From ZLKRG44 sp964555705 (lineage in GTDB: Bacteria > Planctomycetota > Phycisphaerae > Phycisphaerales > SM1A02): DNA of 64,000 nucleotides. Both the position numbers and the translations under genes were made by a program. A model generated the notes under the pieces. It saw only the letters and a list, made by a program, of their open reading frames with translations. It did no database searches and was not told the DNA's origin. This document shows, one piece after another, positions 24,839-33,320 of this stretch (the first letter of the stretch is position 1; each line of letters opens with the position of its first letter). The DNA lies in assembly GCA_964555705.1 (NCBI GenBank), contig CAZKTN010000010.1, positions 1-64,000 on the forward strand, written 5' to 3'.

Positions 24839-26811
24839 TTCGACGGAAGAAGTCAAGCACCCAAGAGAAGGTTCAGCGCAACCCTGCCGTGGTGGCCGTG
24901 CTGTCCTCCCATGGTGGCGAGGGGCTCTGGCGTGGCGCTGTGGTCGAGCGGTCGCCCCAGGGGTGCCGGCTGCTTGACGTCCGAGAACTTGTTGATTCTG
25001 AGGTCTCAAGCGCCACTTCTTCGGCGACTGGCGATGTTGCGACCCGTGAACCTGTGGGTGCTTGGGTGGACCGATGGATGGCGGGATCGGTGCTCATCCT
25101 GCTGCCGTCGGCCTCGGTGATCGCACGGACCCTGACTCTGCCAACTGCCGCACCCGACCGACTTGGCATGGCGCTGCGACTGCAAGTGGAGAACGTGCTC
25201 CTCGGCGGCACACCGAAGCATCGGGCGGGTGTAGGCCTGCTTGCGGCGGTCGAGGGTCAGGAGGATCGACGGGCGCTCCTGGTCGAGTGGCCCCAGTCAA
25301 GTGACGTTCCACAGGCTCCGGGCGATCTGCCAACCGACCTCTCGGTGACCTATGCCCCTGGCATCGCTGCACTTGCAGCGCTTAGCGACGGCCGCGGACG
25401 GTCTCTCCTGGTGGATCTTGACCGGCAGTCGGGGTGCATCGGCATCGCCCTTCAGATGGGCGGCGCAATTGCCTACCGGGTAGTGCGCGAGGACGGATCC
25501 GATGATGCATCATGGGCGGACTCTGCCCGTCGCGCTGTAGCTGAGACGCTGCTTCTGGCTGAGGTCGAGGATTCGGACACGACCCGATTGCTCGAAATGG
25601 TGCGGGCGAAGTTCCCGCGCGATGGAAGCGGACTGATCACGCCCGGCGGTCCCGACGCGAGCGAGTTGAGCGCGCGGGTGGCGGGAACGCCGGCCGACCC
25701 CGAATGGTGGCACCAGTGGGGACTCCTTGTGGGTGCTGGACTCGCGTCGGCCGGAGAGCTTGCGCCCACGGTGCAGCTGCTCGCCGTCGAGCCCCGAACG
25801 ACGGGCGGTCTCTTTGTGCGGGCCATCGAACGCTGCAGCGAACCGAAGACTGCCGCGGTGCTGATTGCGGCCGCGATCGCAATGGTTGCATTGCTTCCCC
25901 TTGGGGTTGCGGCACTGCGTATGGCAGTCCTCGACTGGAAACTTCCAGATCCGCAGGCGTACGAGCGACTCCTGCAGCGAGCCGACCAGCAGGCTGCGAT
26001 GTACCGGGACTACCAGCGCTTCGCGTGGCCGATGACCAAGTTGCTCGGTGATCTCGCGTCCACGACCCCAGAGGGCATCGAGCTTGAGTCGGTGTCGCTT
26101 GGTTTCGGTTCGCCGATGACAGTGTCAGGCGCGGCCAAGCCCCAAGGTGCCCAGAGTGCGACCGACGCGATCCTGATGATGGAGCGACAGATGCGCGAGT
26201 CGGGCATCTTCGACCGGGTCGTCAAGAACTGGGAGGCGCCCAATGCGGCTGGCATCGTCAAGTTCACGATCACGGCCTCGGTGACCCAGCCGGTGCAGAT
26301 GCCGGACTACCCGGATGTCCAGGACTTCGCCAAGCGCACCTTGCGCGACCGCAGGTACGGGACCGACTCCGGTTCGGTTGCGTCGTCATCCTCGGGGTCC
26401 GCTCCGGCAGCACCTCCGCCGCCGCCCGCCGGCGCGCCAGTCGTTGCGATCAACCCGCCTGGCACCCCGCCAAGGACTCCGGACGCGTCACCGGCCGCAC
26501 CGAGTGCCGATTCCGGCGCCTCCACCACGACCGCAAGCGCAACCGACACGCGCACGCGCCGTGGGTTCGGCAGCGCCGCGAACGATGCCGCAACCCGCGG
26601 ATCGTCGAGGCCCGCAGGCGCGGACGAGGCTGCATCCGTTCCTGACCCGCTGACCGACGAGCAGATCTCGTCGATGTCCAAGGCAGAGGCAAACGAGGCG
26701 CTCGCGCGCGTGTCGCGCGCCCGGGCCCAGAAGAACCTCGACCCCGCCGTCGAGCAGCGGCTCAAGGACGAGTTCTACAAGCTCATCAATCACCAGAAGA
26801 CGGCGAAGTAG
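24835..26811 (+). CDS. gspL: GspL/PilM-PilN-like inner-membrane assembly protein with shared C-terminal module
   Basis: A 658-residue protein. An actin-like cytoplasmic domain (about 15-335, with LLVDLDRQSGCIGIAL) is followed by a single membrane segment (about 342-365) and a PilN/GspL-like ferredoxin fold (about 415-490). A Pro/Ala/Ser/Thr linker of some 100 residues leads to a charged helical end (604-658): SSMSKAEANEALARVSRAR, then LKDEFYKLIN. This end is clearly similar to the end of the GspC-like protein downstream and is not part of normal GspL. GTG 24835 overlaps the gspK stop. GspL normally couples GspE to the membrane complex. Confidence 0.75.
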   Translation: MIRRKKSSTQEKVQRNPAVVAVLSSHGGEGLWRGAVVERSPQGCRLLDVRELVDSEVSSATSSATGDVATREPVGAWVDRWMAGSVLILLPSASVIARTLTLPTAAPDRLGMALRLQVENVLLGGTPKHRAGVGLLAAVEGQEDRRALLVEWPQSSDVPQAPGDLPTDLSVTYAPGIAALAALSDGRGRSLLVDLDRQSGCIGIALQMGGAIAYRVVREDGSDDASWADSARRAVAETLLLAEVEDSDTTRLLEMVRAKFPRDGSGLITPGGPDASELSARVAGTPADPEWWHQWGLLVGAGLASAGELAPTVQLLAVEPRTTGGLFVRAIERCSEPKTAAVLIAAAIAMVALLPLGVAALRMAVLDWKLPDPQAYERLLQRADQQAAMYRDYQRFAWPMTKLLGDLASTTPEGIELESVSLGFGSPMTVSGAAKPQGAQSATDAILMMERQMRESGIFDRVVKNWEAPNAAGIVKFTITASVTQPVQMPDYPDVQDFAKRTLRDRRYGTDSGSVASSSSGSAPAAPPPPPAGAPVVAINPPGTPPRTPDASPAAPSADSGASTTTASATDTRTRRGFGSAANDAATRGSSRPAGADEAASVPDPLTDEQISSMSKAEANEALARVSRARAQKNLDPAVEQRLKDEFYKLINHQKTAK

Positions 26812-26818
26812 CGCCCGC

Positions 26819-27430
26819 ATGCCCACCACCCAGACAAGCTCAATTGCGGCCCGCATCATGGCGTTGCCCACTCGCGTGCGGTGGATGCTCGCGGGCGTGG
26901 CTGCGGTGGCGCTGTACGTGTTCGTCGACGACTACTGCTGGAAAACCGCGCGCGACATGGACCGCCAGGCGGACCGGCTCCAGGCGCTGCTCGACCGCGG
27001 TGCAGCGATGCGCGCACCGATGCCCCGCGAGGTCGAGCGTGCCGTGCTCGCGTTTGGCGTCGTCGAGCCTCCGGAGTCTGAGGCGCAGTCGTCGCAGGCT
27101 CTTGCTGCTGCGGTGAGCGAGGTCGTGAAGCGCCACAACATCCAGAACTACTCGTTTGAGGCGCGCAGCGGCGGCAAGCTGCCCTCTGCTGCGCTCTCGA
27201 GCGTCGTCGGTCCGGGCCAGCGCGTCGAGCGCATCTTCGGCGAACTCTCGTTCGACGTGGCCCCTGCCGATGTCGCGAAGATCCTCGAGGATCTCGAGAA
27301 GAGCCCCGCGATCGATGCCATCGCGCAGGTGCGCATGAACTGGCGCGAGGAGAAGAAGAAGCTCGATGTGAAGCTGTCGGTGGAGGCGTGGGCTGTCGTG
27401 TCGCGCGATGCGCGGGGGCGCGGCGCATGA
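26819..27430 (+). CDS. gspM: GspM/PilO-like inner-membrane protein
   Basis: A 203-residue bitopic protein. One membrane segment (about 22-38, WMLAGVAAVALYVFVDD) is followed by a short coiled coil (DMDRQADRLQALLDR) and a periplasmic alpha/beta domain (about 80-195), the layout of GspM and PilO. Sequence similarity alone would not identify it; the position between the L-like and C-like genes supports the call. The start is ATG 26819; it ends in an ATGA overlap with the next gene. Confidence 0.65.
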   Translation: MPTTQTSSIAARIMALPTRVRWMLAGVAAVALYVFVDDYCWKTARDMDRQADRLQALLDRGAAMRAPMPREVERAVLAFGVVEPPESEAQSSQALAAAVSEVVKRHNIQNYSFEARSGGKLPSAALSSVVGPGQRVERIFGELSFDVAPADVAKILEDLEKSPAIDAIAQVRMNWREEKKKLDVKLSVEAWAVVSRDARGRGA

Positions 27431-28578
27431 AGGACCTTCGCGGCATGCTCCCTCCGGGCTTCAGGCCCAACGCGGCATTCATCGTGAGCGCAGCGTGCGT
27501 TGGCACCCTTGCGGTGACGGCGTTTGTGGCGCTTGTCGACCTGACGCCTGCGGCGATTGCCCCATCGGCCGACCCGAAGGATGTCCGTGCGTTCGATGCG
27601 CAGCTGGCGCGGCACGAGGCGGCGATCGAGCTCGCTCGCGCACGATTCGACGGGCGGAGCCTGTTCGTGATGCCCGCGCCGCCCTACCGGCCGCCTCCAC
27701 CGCCGCCGCCCCTGCCGCCGGAACCGAAGCCCGAGCCAAAGCCCGTGGTGCCGACCGCACCGGCCGAGTACTCAGGCCCCAAGCCCATGGGCATGATCGG
27801 GAGCACCGTGTACTTCGACGGCATTCCCGCACTCGCCGTGGGCGAGGACCGCGACGGACTGAAGGTGCTGAGCGTGGAGCCGCCGAGCCACGTGAGAGTG
27901 TCGCACCGCGGCGGAACGTACCTGGTGCCGGTGTGGGATCCCTCTGACCTGACCTCGCTGTCGAAGCGCGAGCCTGGCGCCACGTCGCCGATCAAGTCGG
28001 TGCGTCCGGTGACTGACGGCGCTGGCGCACCCGCGGCGGGCGATGCTGGCGGCGCTGATGATGCAGGCCGCGCTGGCGATGCGGGCAAAGCTGGCGANNN
28101 NNNNNNNNNNNNNNNNNNNNNNNNNNNNNNNNNNNNNNNNNNNNNNNNNNNNNNNNNNNNNNNNNNNNNNNNNNNNNNNNNNNNNNNNNNNNNNNNNGCT
28201 GGCGATGCGGGCAAAGCTGGCGACGGAGGTCAGCCGCGCGATGGTCGCGCGGCTGACGCACCGCCGCCAGCGCCGGCACCGTCTCCAGCGCAGACACCGC
28301 CGCCGGCACCTACGCCCCCGCCAGCGCCGCAGCCTGCGCCGACTCCGCCGGCGTCAGCCGGTGCGGAGCTCGAGGTGCCACGCCCGGAAATCCCGACCCC
28401 ACTCTCGCAGGGCGACGTGGATGCGATGACACGTCGCGAGGCCCAGGCTGCGCTCGCCGCAGTGAGCCGCGCGCGTGGCATCCGCGACCTCGACGAGGCC
28501 ACCCGTACGAGGCTCCGCGACGAATTCGACATGCTGATCAAGCGCGTGCGCACCGCACCCGCTGACGAGGGACGCTGA
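27427..28578 (+). CDS. gspC: GspC/PilP-like protein with collagen-like repeat (interrupted by an assembly gap)
   Basis: Start ATG 27427. A membrane anchor (about 16-38) is followed by a Pro-rich rod (PPYRPPPPPPPLPP), a compact domain (about 115-175, MIGSTVYFDGIPALAVGEDR) resembling the HR/PilP fold, a Gly-X-Y repeat (GDAGRAGDAGKAG...) and a Pro/Ala linker. The last 60 residues (TPLSQGDVDAMTRREAQAAL, VSRAR, LRDEF) are similar to the end of the GspL-like protein. 100 N (28098-28197) interrupt the repeat; the flanking copies are identical, so the true length is unknown. The frame is kept only if the gap length is 1 more than a multiple of three, as drawn. GspC normally connects the inner membrane to the secretin. 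Confidence 0.65.
   Translation: MKDLRGMLPPGFRPNAAFIVSAACVGTLAVTAFVALVDLTPAAIAPSADPKDVRAFDAQLARHEAAIELARARFDGRSLFVMPAPPYRPPPPPPPLPPEPKPEPKPVVPTAPAEYSGPKPMGMIGSTVYFDGIPALAVGEDRDGLKVLSVEPPSHVRVSHRGGTYLVPVWDPSDLTSLSKREPGATSPIKSVRPVTDGAGAPAAGDAGGADDAGRAGDAGKAGXXXXXXXXXXXXXXXXXXXXXXXXXXXXXXXXXXAGDAGKAGDGGQPRDGRAADAPPPAPAPSPAQTPPPAPTPPPAPQPAPTPPASAGAELEVPRPEIPTPLSQGDVDAMTRREAQAALAAVSRARGIRDLDEATRTRLRDEFDMLIKRVRTAPADEGR
28030..28232 (+). repeat. Collagen-like Gly-X-Y coding repeat across the gap
   Basis: Both gap edges read GCTGGCGATGCGGGCAAA followed by GCTGGCGA, an 18-base unit encoding Ala-Gly-Asp-Ala-Gly-Lys. Degenerate copies (GGCGCTGATGATGCAGGC and similar) lead into it from the left. The repeat probably caused the assembly break. 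Confidence 0.75.
28098..28197. other. Assembly gap (100 N)
   Basis: Exactly 100 unknown bases, the conventional placeholder for a gap of unknown size, inside the gspC-like reading frame and within an 18-base tandem repeat. Confidence 0.97.
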
Positions 28579-28579
28579 C

Positions 28580-31540
28580 ATGACGCCGACACACCCCATC
28601 ACCACACCATCGCAGGTTGCTGGCGCGACCACCCTACTCATCGCGCTTGCGCTGTGCGGACCGACTGATGCGCGGCTCGCCGCGGCGTCGCCCCTGCAGT
28701 CGGGCCGACCGCAGCCGAACGCGCAGCCTGACGTGCCGCCTGCAGAGCCTGAACCTGCGCCAGCGAGCGAGCCCGCAGATCCTGCAGCCAACGCCGCCAC
28801 AGGTCCGGCAGCTGTCCCTCAGGCCGCCGAGGCGACAGGTACGGCGGCACCGCAGGATGTTCCGCAGGCTCCCGCGAGCGGAGGCGCACTTGAGCCTGCA
28901 CCAAGGCCGCTCCCGAACCCGATCCTGATCGATGCGCCGGGACAGGGCTTTGGCGGAGTCACGCGCGAGTTCCGCACCGACCGGCGGCCTGTCGACCCGA
29001 ACGACCTTGTGCTCGTGAACTTCCGCGAGATCAAGGCGGAGGACCTCTTCACGTTCATCATGGAGTGCACGGGCAAGCCCGTCATCCCGAGGCTCGCGCA
29101 GATCCGCCAGACGGTGATCAGCGTGATCAGCGACAAGCCGGTGTCGCGGGCGAAGGCGCTCGAGCTGATCATGCAGGCGTTCAGGCTCAATGACATCGCG
29201 GTGGTCGAGACGGACGACCTCGTGATGATCGACATGATGGACAACGCGGCGAAGCTGCAGCCGGCCCGAGTGCTTGGGCCTGAGGTGGACGTGCTGCGCC
29301 TTGAGGAGAACGGCCAGGTCGTCATCAAGATCTTCAAGGTCGTGAACACGCGCGCGTCGGGCATCTTCGACAGGCTGAGCACGTCGCTGCCCGCGTACGC
29401 CAAGATCGACGTCGACCCCAACTCCAACCAGATCATCCTTGAGGGTGACGTGGGCCTCGCCAAGCGCTGCGCGGAGATCATCGGGCAGCTTGACGTGCCG
29501 CCCTACGTGGACACGCGCACCGACACGTTCCGTCTGCAGTACGCCGACGCGAGCGTGATCGCTGACGCGATCAGCACGATCTTCACAGGATCGCGCAGCA
29601 GCGCGGGCGGTGCAGGACGGCCTCAGCAGCAGCGCCAGCGCCCTGGGCAGCAGGCGCAGCCTGGGCAGCCAGGCGGCGGCGGCGAGGTCGCTGATCTCGT
29701 CGTTACGGTCCTGCCGGCCACAAACTCGATCACGGTGCGTTCGGACCAGGACACGCTGGTGCGCATCCGCGAGCTGATCTCCCGCAGCTGGGACATCCCT
29801 CCAACCCGCCACGGAAGCATCTTCAAGGCGTACGACCTCCTGTACACCGACCCGATCAAGGTGCGAGCGCTGCTGCAGGAGCTGCTGCAGTCCGGTGGCG
29901 GTGGAGGCCGGACGGGCCGAGCAGGCGCACCGCGCCTCGCTGGAGGCGCTGGCGGCGGCGGCGGCGGGGAGTCGAGCGCGGATGTCGCCGTGGCGAACAT
30001 CTTCAAGATCGAGGCCTACCCCGACTCGAACCGTCTCGTCGTGGTCACGAAGACGCCGGACAACTTCGAGTGGCTCGACGTGCTCGTCGCCGAGATCGAC
30101 CAGCCGCTTGAGGTCGGGCTGCCGCGCACTGTGCAGCTGAAGTACGCCAGCGCCATCGAGCTGGCGGAGATCATCAACGCGCTGCTCGCGCAGTCCGGCG
30201 CCGGCACCGGAATCACTGCACCCGAGCAGGGACTGTCAGGACTGGACTTCGCCGCGTCAGGCACGCAGAGCCAGCAGTCGAATGCGCTCACGGGAGCGAC
30301 GACGGGTGGCGGCGCAGGCGGAGGCGTGGCGCGCCAGACGATCGAGTTCCCGTGGCAGCAGGCCCGCGGAGGCGAGGAGGAGCAGAACGAGGTCAGCGCG
30401 CTCGTGGGCAAGAGCCGCGTGGTGCCCAACGCCGGGCAGAACTCGCTGCTCGTGCTCGCGGCACCTGAGATCCAGCAAGGCATCCTCAACGTGATCGAGG
30501 ACCTTGACCGTCCTGGCCGCCAGGTGATGATCAACGCGATCCTTGCGGAAGTGGAGCTCGGCGACAAGTTCGCGATGGGCATCCAGTGGGGCCAGTACGG
30601 CGCCATCAGCCCGGCAGACCCCGCCAACGCCGTCGTGATCGGCGACCCCAACGCGCCGAACAGCCCGCTGAACTTCACGGGCGGCAAGGACGGGCTCTTC
30701 GTGCCCCCCTTCACCACCCCCGGCGCCTTCAACTTCGGCGTCGATGCGACCGTCATTCTGCAGGCGCTGCAGCAGGACACGTCGGTGCGGATCCTGCAGC
30801 AGCCGCGCGTCGCCACGACCGACAACAAGGAGGCGATCTTCTTCAACGGCCAGGACGTGCCCTTCCTTGCGAGCACGGGATTCGGCGCCAACACGGGCGG
30901 CGGGCAGGTGTCCGCATTCGAGCAGATCTCCGTCGGCATCGGCCTCAACGTCCGGCCCCGCATCACCAAGGAGAAGAACGTCGCGATGGACATCCAGGTG
31001 CTCTACTCAAACCTGGCGTCCGGCGTGACGGTCAACCCTGGCGGCAGCGGCAACCCTACCGTCACGCGCCGGCAGACGAACACCACGGTCACCATCAAGA
31101 ACGGGCAGACCGTCGTGATCGCGGGCATCCGGCTCGAGACGCAGGACTACAAGAAGCAGGGATTCCCGATCCTCGGCGACATCCCGATCCTCGACCTGGT
31201 GTTCGGCTACCAGCAGGACGTGAAGGTCGTGAAGGAGCTCGTGATCTTCATCACGCCCACGGTGATCGAGAACCCCGACGAGAACGACACCAACTTCAAC
31301 GTGCTCGAGCGCCAGCGGCTTGAGTCGCTGTCGAAGCCGCTGTCGCAGACGAGCAAGCAGCTCGTAGAGCAGGGACGCATCCTCGGCAAGGATGGCGTTG
31401 ATCCGATCGCGCCGATCACGCCGAACATGGGTGCGGGGCGTGGTGCAGGCGCGGCCGGCAGCGACACGAGCGGCGCAGCGCCAGCGGCGACCGAGCCTGC
31501 CCCGGGCGAGCCTGCCCCGTCAGGGTCACCGGCTCCGTGA
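28580..31540 (+). CDS. gspD: Type II secretion outer-membrane secretin GspD
   Basis: The outer-membrane channel, 986 residues against about 650-750 for typical GspD. It has a signal-like N-terminus, an Ala/Pro linker (about 40-110), and N-domains beginning LVLVNFREIKAEDLFTFI (N0, about 145). Three or more repeats of the FRLQYADASVIADAIS / VQLKYASAIELAEIINALL type follow, separated by Gly/Gln-rich inserts. The secretin domain (about 600-905) contains LQQPRVATTDNKEAIFFNGQ and the signature TVVIAGIRLETQDYKKQGFP with GDIPILDLVF. It ends in a Gly/Ala/Pro tail. It is 2 bases from the gspC-like stop. No pilotin was recognised, though the next gene is a lipoprotein. Confidence 0.93.
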   Translation: MTPTHPITTPSQVAGATTLLIALALCGPTDARLAAASPLQSGRPQPNAQPDVPPAEPEPAPASEPADPAANAATGPAAVPQAAEATGTAAPQDVPQAPASGGALEPAPRPLPNPILIDAPGQGFGGVTREFRTDRRPVDPNDLVLVNFREIKAEDLFTFIMECTGKPVIPRLAQIRQTVISVISDKPVSRAKALELIMQAFRLNDIAVVETDDLVMIDMMDNAAKLQPARVLGPEVDVLRLEENGQVVIKIFKVVNTRASGIFDRLSTSLPAYAKIDVDPNSNQIILEGDVGLAKRCAEIIGQLDVPPYVDTRTDTFRLQYADASVIADAISTIFTGSRSSAGGAGRPQQQRQRPGQQAQPGQPGGGGEVADLVVTVLPATNSITVRSDQDTLVRIRELISRSWDIPPTRHGSIFKAYDLLYTDPIKVRALLQELLQSGGGGGRTGRAGAPRLAGGAGGGGGGESSADVAVANIFKIEAYPDSNRLVVVTKTPDNFEWLDVLVAEIDQPLEVGLPRTVQLKYASAIELAEIINALLAQSGAGTGITAPEQGLSGLDFAASGTQSQQSNALTGATTGGGAGGGVARQTIEFPWQQARGGEEEQNEVSALVGKSRVVPNAGQNSLLVLAAPEIQQGILNVIEDLDRPGRQVMINAILAEVELGDKFAMGIQWGQYGAISPADPANAVVIGDPNAPNSPLNFTGGKDGLFVPPFTTPGAFNFGVDATVILQALQQDTSVRILQQPRVATTDNKEAIFFNGQDVPFLASTGFGANTGGGQVSAFEQISVGIGLNVRPRITKEKNVAMDIQVLYSNLASGVTVNPGGSGNPTVTRRQTNTTVTIKNGQTVVIAGIRLETQDYKKQGFPILGDIPILDLVFGYQQDVKVVKELVIFITPTVIENPDENDTNFNVLERQRLESLSKPLSQTSKQLVEQGRILGKDGVDPIAPITPNMGAGRGAGAAGSDTSGAAPAATEPAPGEPAPSGSPAP

Positions 31541-32796
31541 GTGCACGACTGGCGCTGGCTGCGCTGACGGCGTGCGGGTGCCTTGTCGCGTGCGCATCCA
31601 CTGCGCCTCCGCCAAGTGCGGTGGCAACTCGCGCGCCCGAGGGGCAGTCTTCCCCGCGGGAGGCCGAGGCCGGCGACACCCGGATCACCGCTGGCGAGAT
31701 CCAGTACTCCTTCACGCGGCTCGGCCGCGTGCCGCATGATGGGTTCGCGCTGCCGGTGCCGGACGCTGCCGGTTCGCACCTCGCCGTCCAGGAGCGGTCC
31801 ACCGCAGACTGGCCAACGCTGCTGGCATCGCTTGATGGCGGCGTTCCGGAGGCGGGCACCGTCGCGATCTACTCGGTTTCCGGCGGCGCGCTCTCGCGGA
31901 GCGCCACTGCAGGCCCGGACCTTCTGCTTGGACGGATGAGTACGCCTGGGTCCAGTGCGATGGGTGTCACGCATCCAGCCGGCGTACTCGTCGAGAGCCC
32001 GCGCCTCGACGGGTCACGGTGGATTGGGGTGCTCCCGTGGGACTCAGGTGGCGCGGCGGCATCTGAGGTGTCCGCCGGCGCCGATGTGAGGTGGATCGCA
32101 CGCAACACGATGGTCAACTCGTTTGCCGCAGCGGGCAAGGACGGCGCCCTCGCATGGAGCGTGCGAGAGCGCGGCGTGCCCTACTTCGGGCTCGCGGTGC
32201 TCGACGGGGCCGACGGTGCGCGCACACTTCCTCCGCCGGATGGCGCATCGCTTGTGGCGCCCTTCTTCTCCTCGGACGGGCGCCATCTCTTCGTGCTCCG
32301 GCTCGGCGACGGGACGCTTTCGCTGCTCGCGTACCCGTGGCCCGCTCCGCAAGGCGCGGAGGCCTTTGCGGCATGGAAGCCGGTGGCCGAACTGCCGCTC
32401 TCGTGGCGCGCGGATGCGCGCACGGCGTACCAGTCAGTGGTCCCTCTGGGGGCATCGGCGGCCACGTCACGTGGCCACGCCATGTTCTTCCATCCGCGCT
32501 TTGGCAGGATCGCCATCTGGGATCCCTCAAGCGGGACTGTGTCGCTGGCGTCCACCGACTCGCTGGCCGCAACCGACCTCGGCAATGATGCGCTTGCGGT
32601 GGGCGGAAGGCGGCGGCTGGCCGTGGAGCCCTACCCCACCGCGGGCGGCGCGATCGACGCGCGTGACGGGATCAGCGTGATTGAGGCACCTTGGGTCCCC
32701 CGGGGACCTGCGCTCCGCGATGGCGCCGGCGTGCTCGCGGTCAAGGCTGATGGACGGGAGATCGACTGCGCAGTGATCGAGCTGCGCGGACGCTAA
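31537..32796 (+). CDS. Lipoprotein of unknown function at the end of the secretion operon
   Basis: 419 residues with a lipobox-type signal (LAALTACGCLVACAS; lipidated Cys about residue 20). The mature protein is beta-rich with scattered repeats such as LFVLRLGDGTLSLLAYPW and ARNTMVNSFAAAGKDGALAW, suggesting a beta-propeller. No named family is recognised. GTG 31537 overlaps the gspD stop, so it is translationally coupled to the secretin. A role in assembling or piloting the secretin is possible from position only; pilotins are usually far smaller. The end overlaps the convergent acidic-protein gene by 4 bases. Confidence 0.6.
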   Translation: MSARLALAALTACGCLVACASTAPPPSAVATRAPEGQSSPREAEAGDTRITAGEIQYSFTRLGRVPHDGFALPVPDAAGSHLAVQERSTADWPTLLASLDGGVPEAGTVAIYSVSGGALSRSATAGPDLLLGRMSTPGSSAMGVTHPAGVLVESPRLDGSRWIGVLPWDSGGAAASEVSAGADVRWIARNTMVNSFAAAGKDGALAWSVRERGVPYFGLAVLDGADGARTLPPPDGASLVAPFFSSDGRHLFVLRLGDGTLSLLAYPWPAPQGAEAFAAWKPVAELPLSWRADARTAYQSVVPLGASAATSRGHAMFFHPRFGRIAIWDPSSGTVSLASTDSLAATDLGNDALAVGGRRRLAVEPYPTAGGAIDARDGISVIEAPWVPRGPALRDGAGVLAVKADGREIDCAVIELRGR

Positions 32797-33320
32797 TCCT
32801 CGTCGTCCTCTTCGTCCTCGTCGTCGTCGAAGTCGTCCTCGTCGTCGTCCTCTTCATCGTCCTCGTCACCATCCTCATCGCCTTCCTCGTCGTCCTCGTC
32901 CTCATCCTCCTCGTCCTCATCCTCATCCTCCTCGTCGTCCTCCTCATCGTCGGACTCTGAGGCCTCCTCCTCTTCCTCCTCTTCCTCGTCCTCCTCCTCA
33001 TCGAGGTCGTCGAAGTCGTCGAAGTCATCCTCCTCCTCCTCCTCCTCCTCGACGTCGCGCTCGAATCCACCCTCACGATCCTCGTCCGCGTCGAATCCGT
33101 CCTCGTCGGCGAACTCCTCGTCGTCGAAGTCATCACCCTCGTCATCGAAGTCAACCTGATCCTCATCCTCATCGTCGTAGACGGCGACTGGAGAGGGGGC
33201 GCTGGGGAGGGGCCACGTCATGGCCTCGGTCGGGTCCTGGAGAAGTCGGGTCATCATGGGAACGGCGAGAGCATGGCCGCGGAGCGCGAGAATGTCAACC
33301 TGAGGGAATTGGCACTGCAT
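32793..33320 (-). CDS. Extremely acidic protein of unknown function
   Basis: From ATG 33320 the product has 175 residues. The first 60 are ordinary (MQCQFPQVDILALRGHALAV, then PMMTRLLQDP). After VAVYDDEDEDQVDF almost every residue is Asp or Glu (about 115 residues, with a few Phe, Gly, Ala and Ser). No family is recognised; such tails occur in histone chaperones, nucleic-acid mimics and calcium buffers. The start lies 26 bases inside the 3' end of the PQQ-like gene, suggesting coupled translation. The frame is also open upstream to 33434, but that portion overlaps the larger gene. The tail DNA is a TCG/TCC/TCA repeat on the plus strand. Confidence 0.6.
   Translation of the reverse strand: MQCQFPQVDILALRGHALAVPMMTRLLQDPTEAMTWPLPSAPSPVAVYDDEDEDQVDFDDEGDDFDDEEFADEDGFDADEDREGGFERDVEEEEEEEDDFDDFDDLDEEEDEEEEEEEEASESDDEEDDEEDEDEDEEDEDEDDEEGDEDGDEDDEEDDDEDDFDDDEDEEDDED
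32796..33170. repeat. Degenerate triplet repeat encoding the Asp/Glu tail
   Basis: About 375 bases made mostly of TCG, TCC, TCT and TCA triplets on the plus strand (GAN codons on the minus strand). The codons vary freely, so the protein composition rather than the DNA repeat seems to be maintained. Confidence 0.7.

Noticed and set aside
28098..28197. The N run as an insertion or a biological feature
   Set aside because: Exactly 100 N is an assembly placeholder within a tandem repeat.
32796..33170. Triplex-forming or regulatory homopyrimidine tract on the plus strand
   Set aside because: It contains many G and A interruptions and is simply the codon pattern of an Asp/Glu-rich tail.
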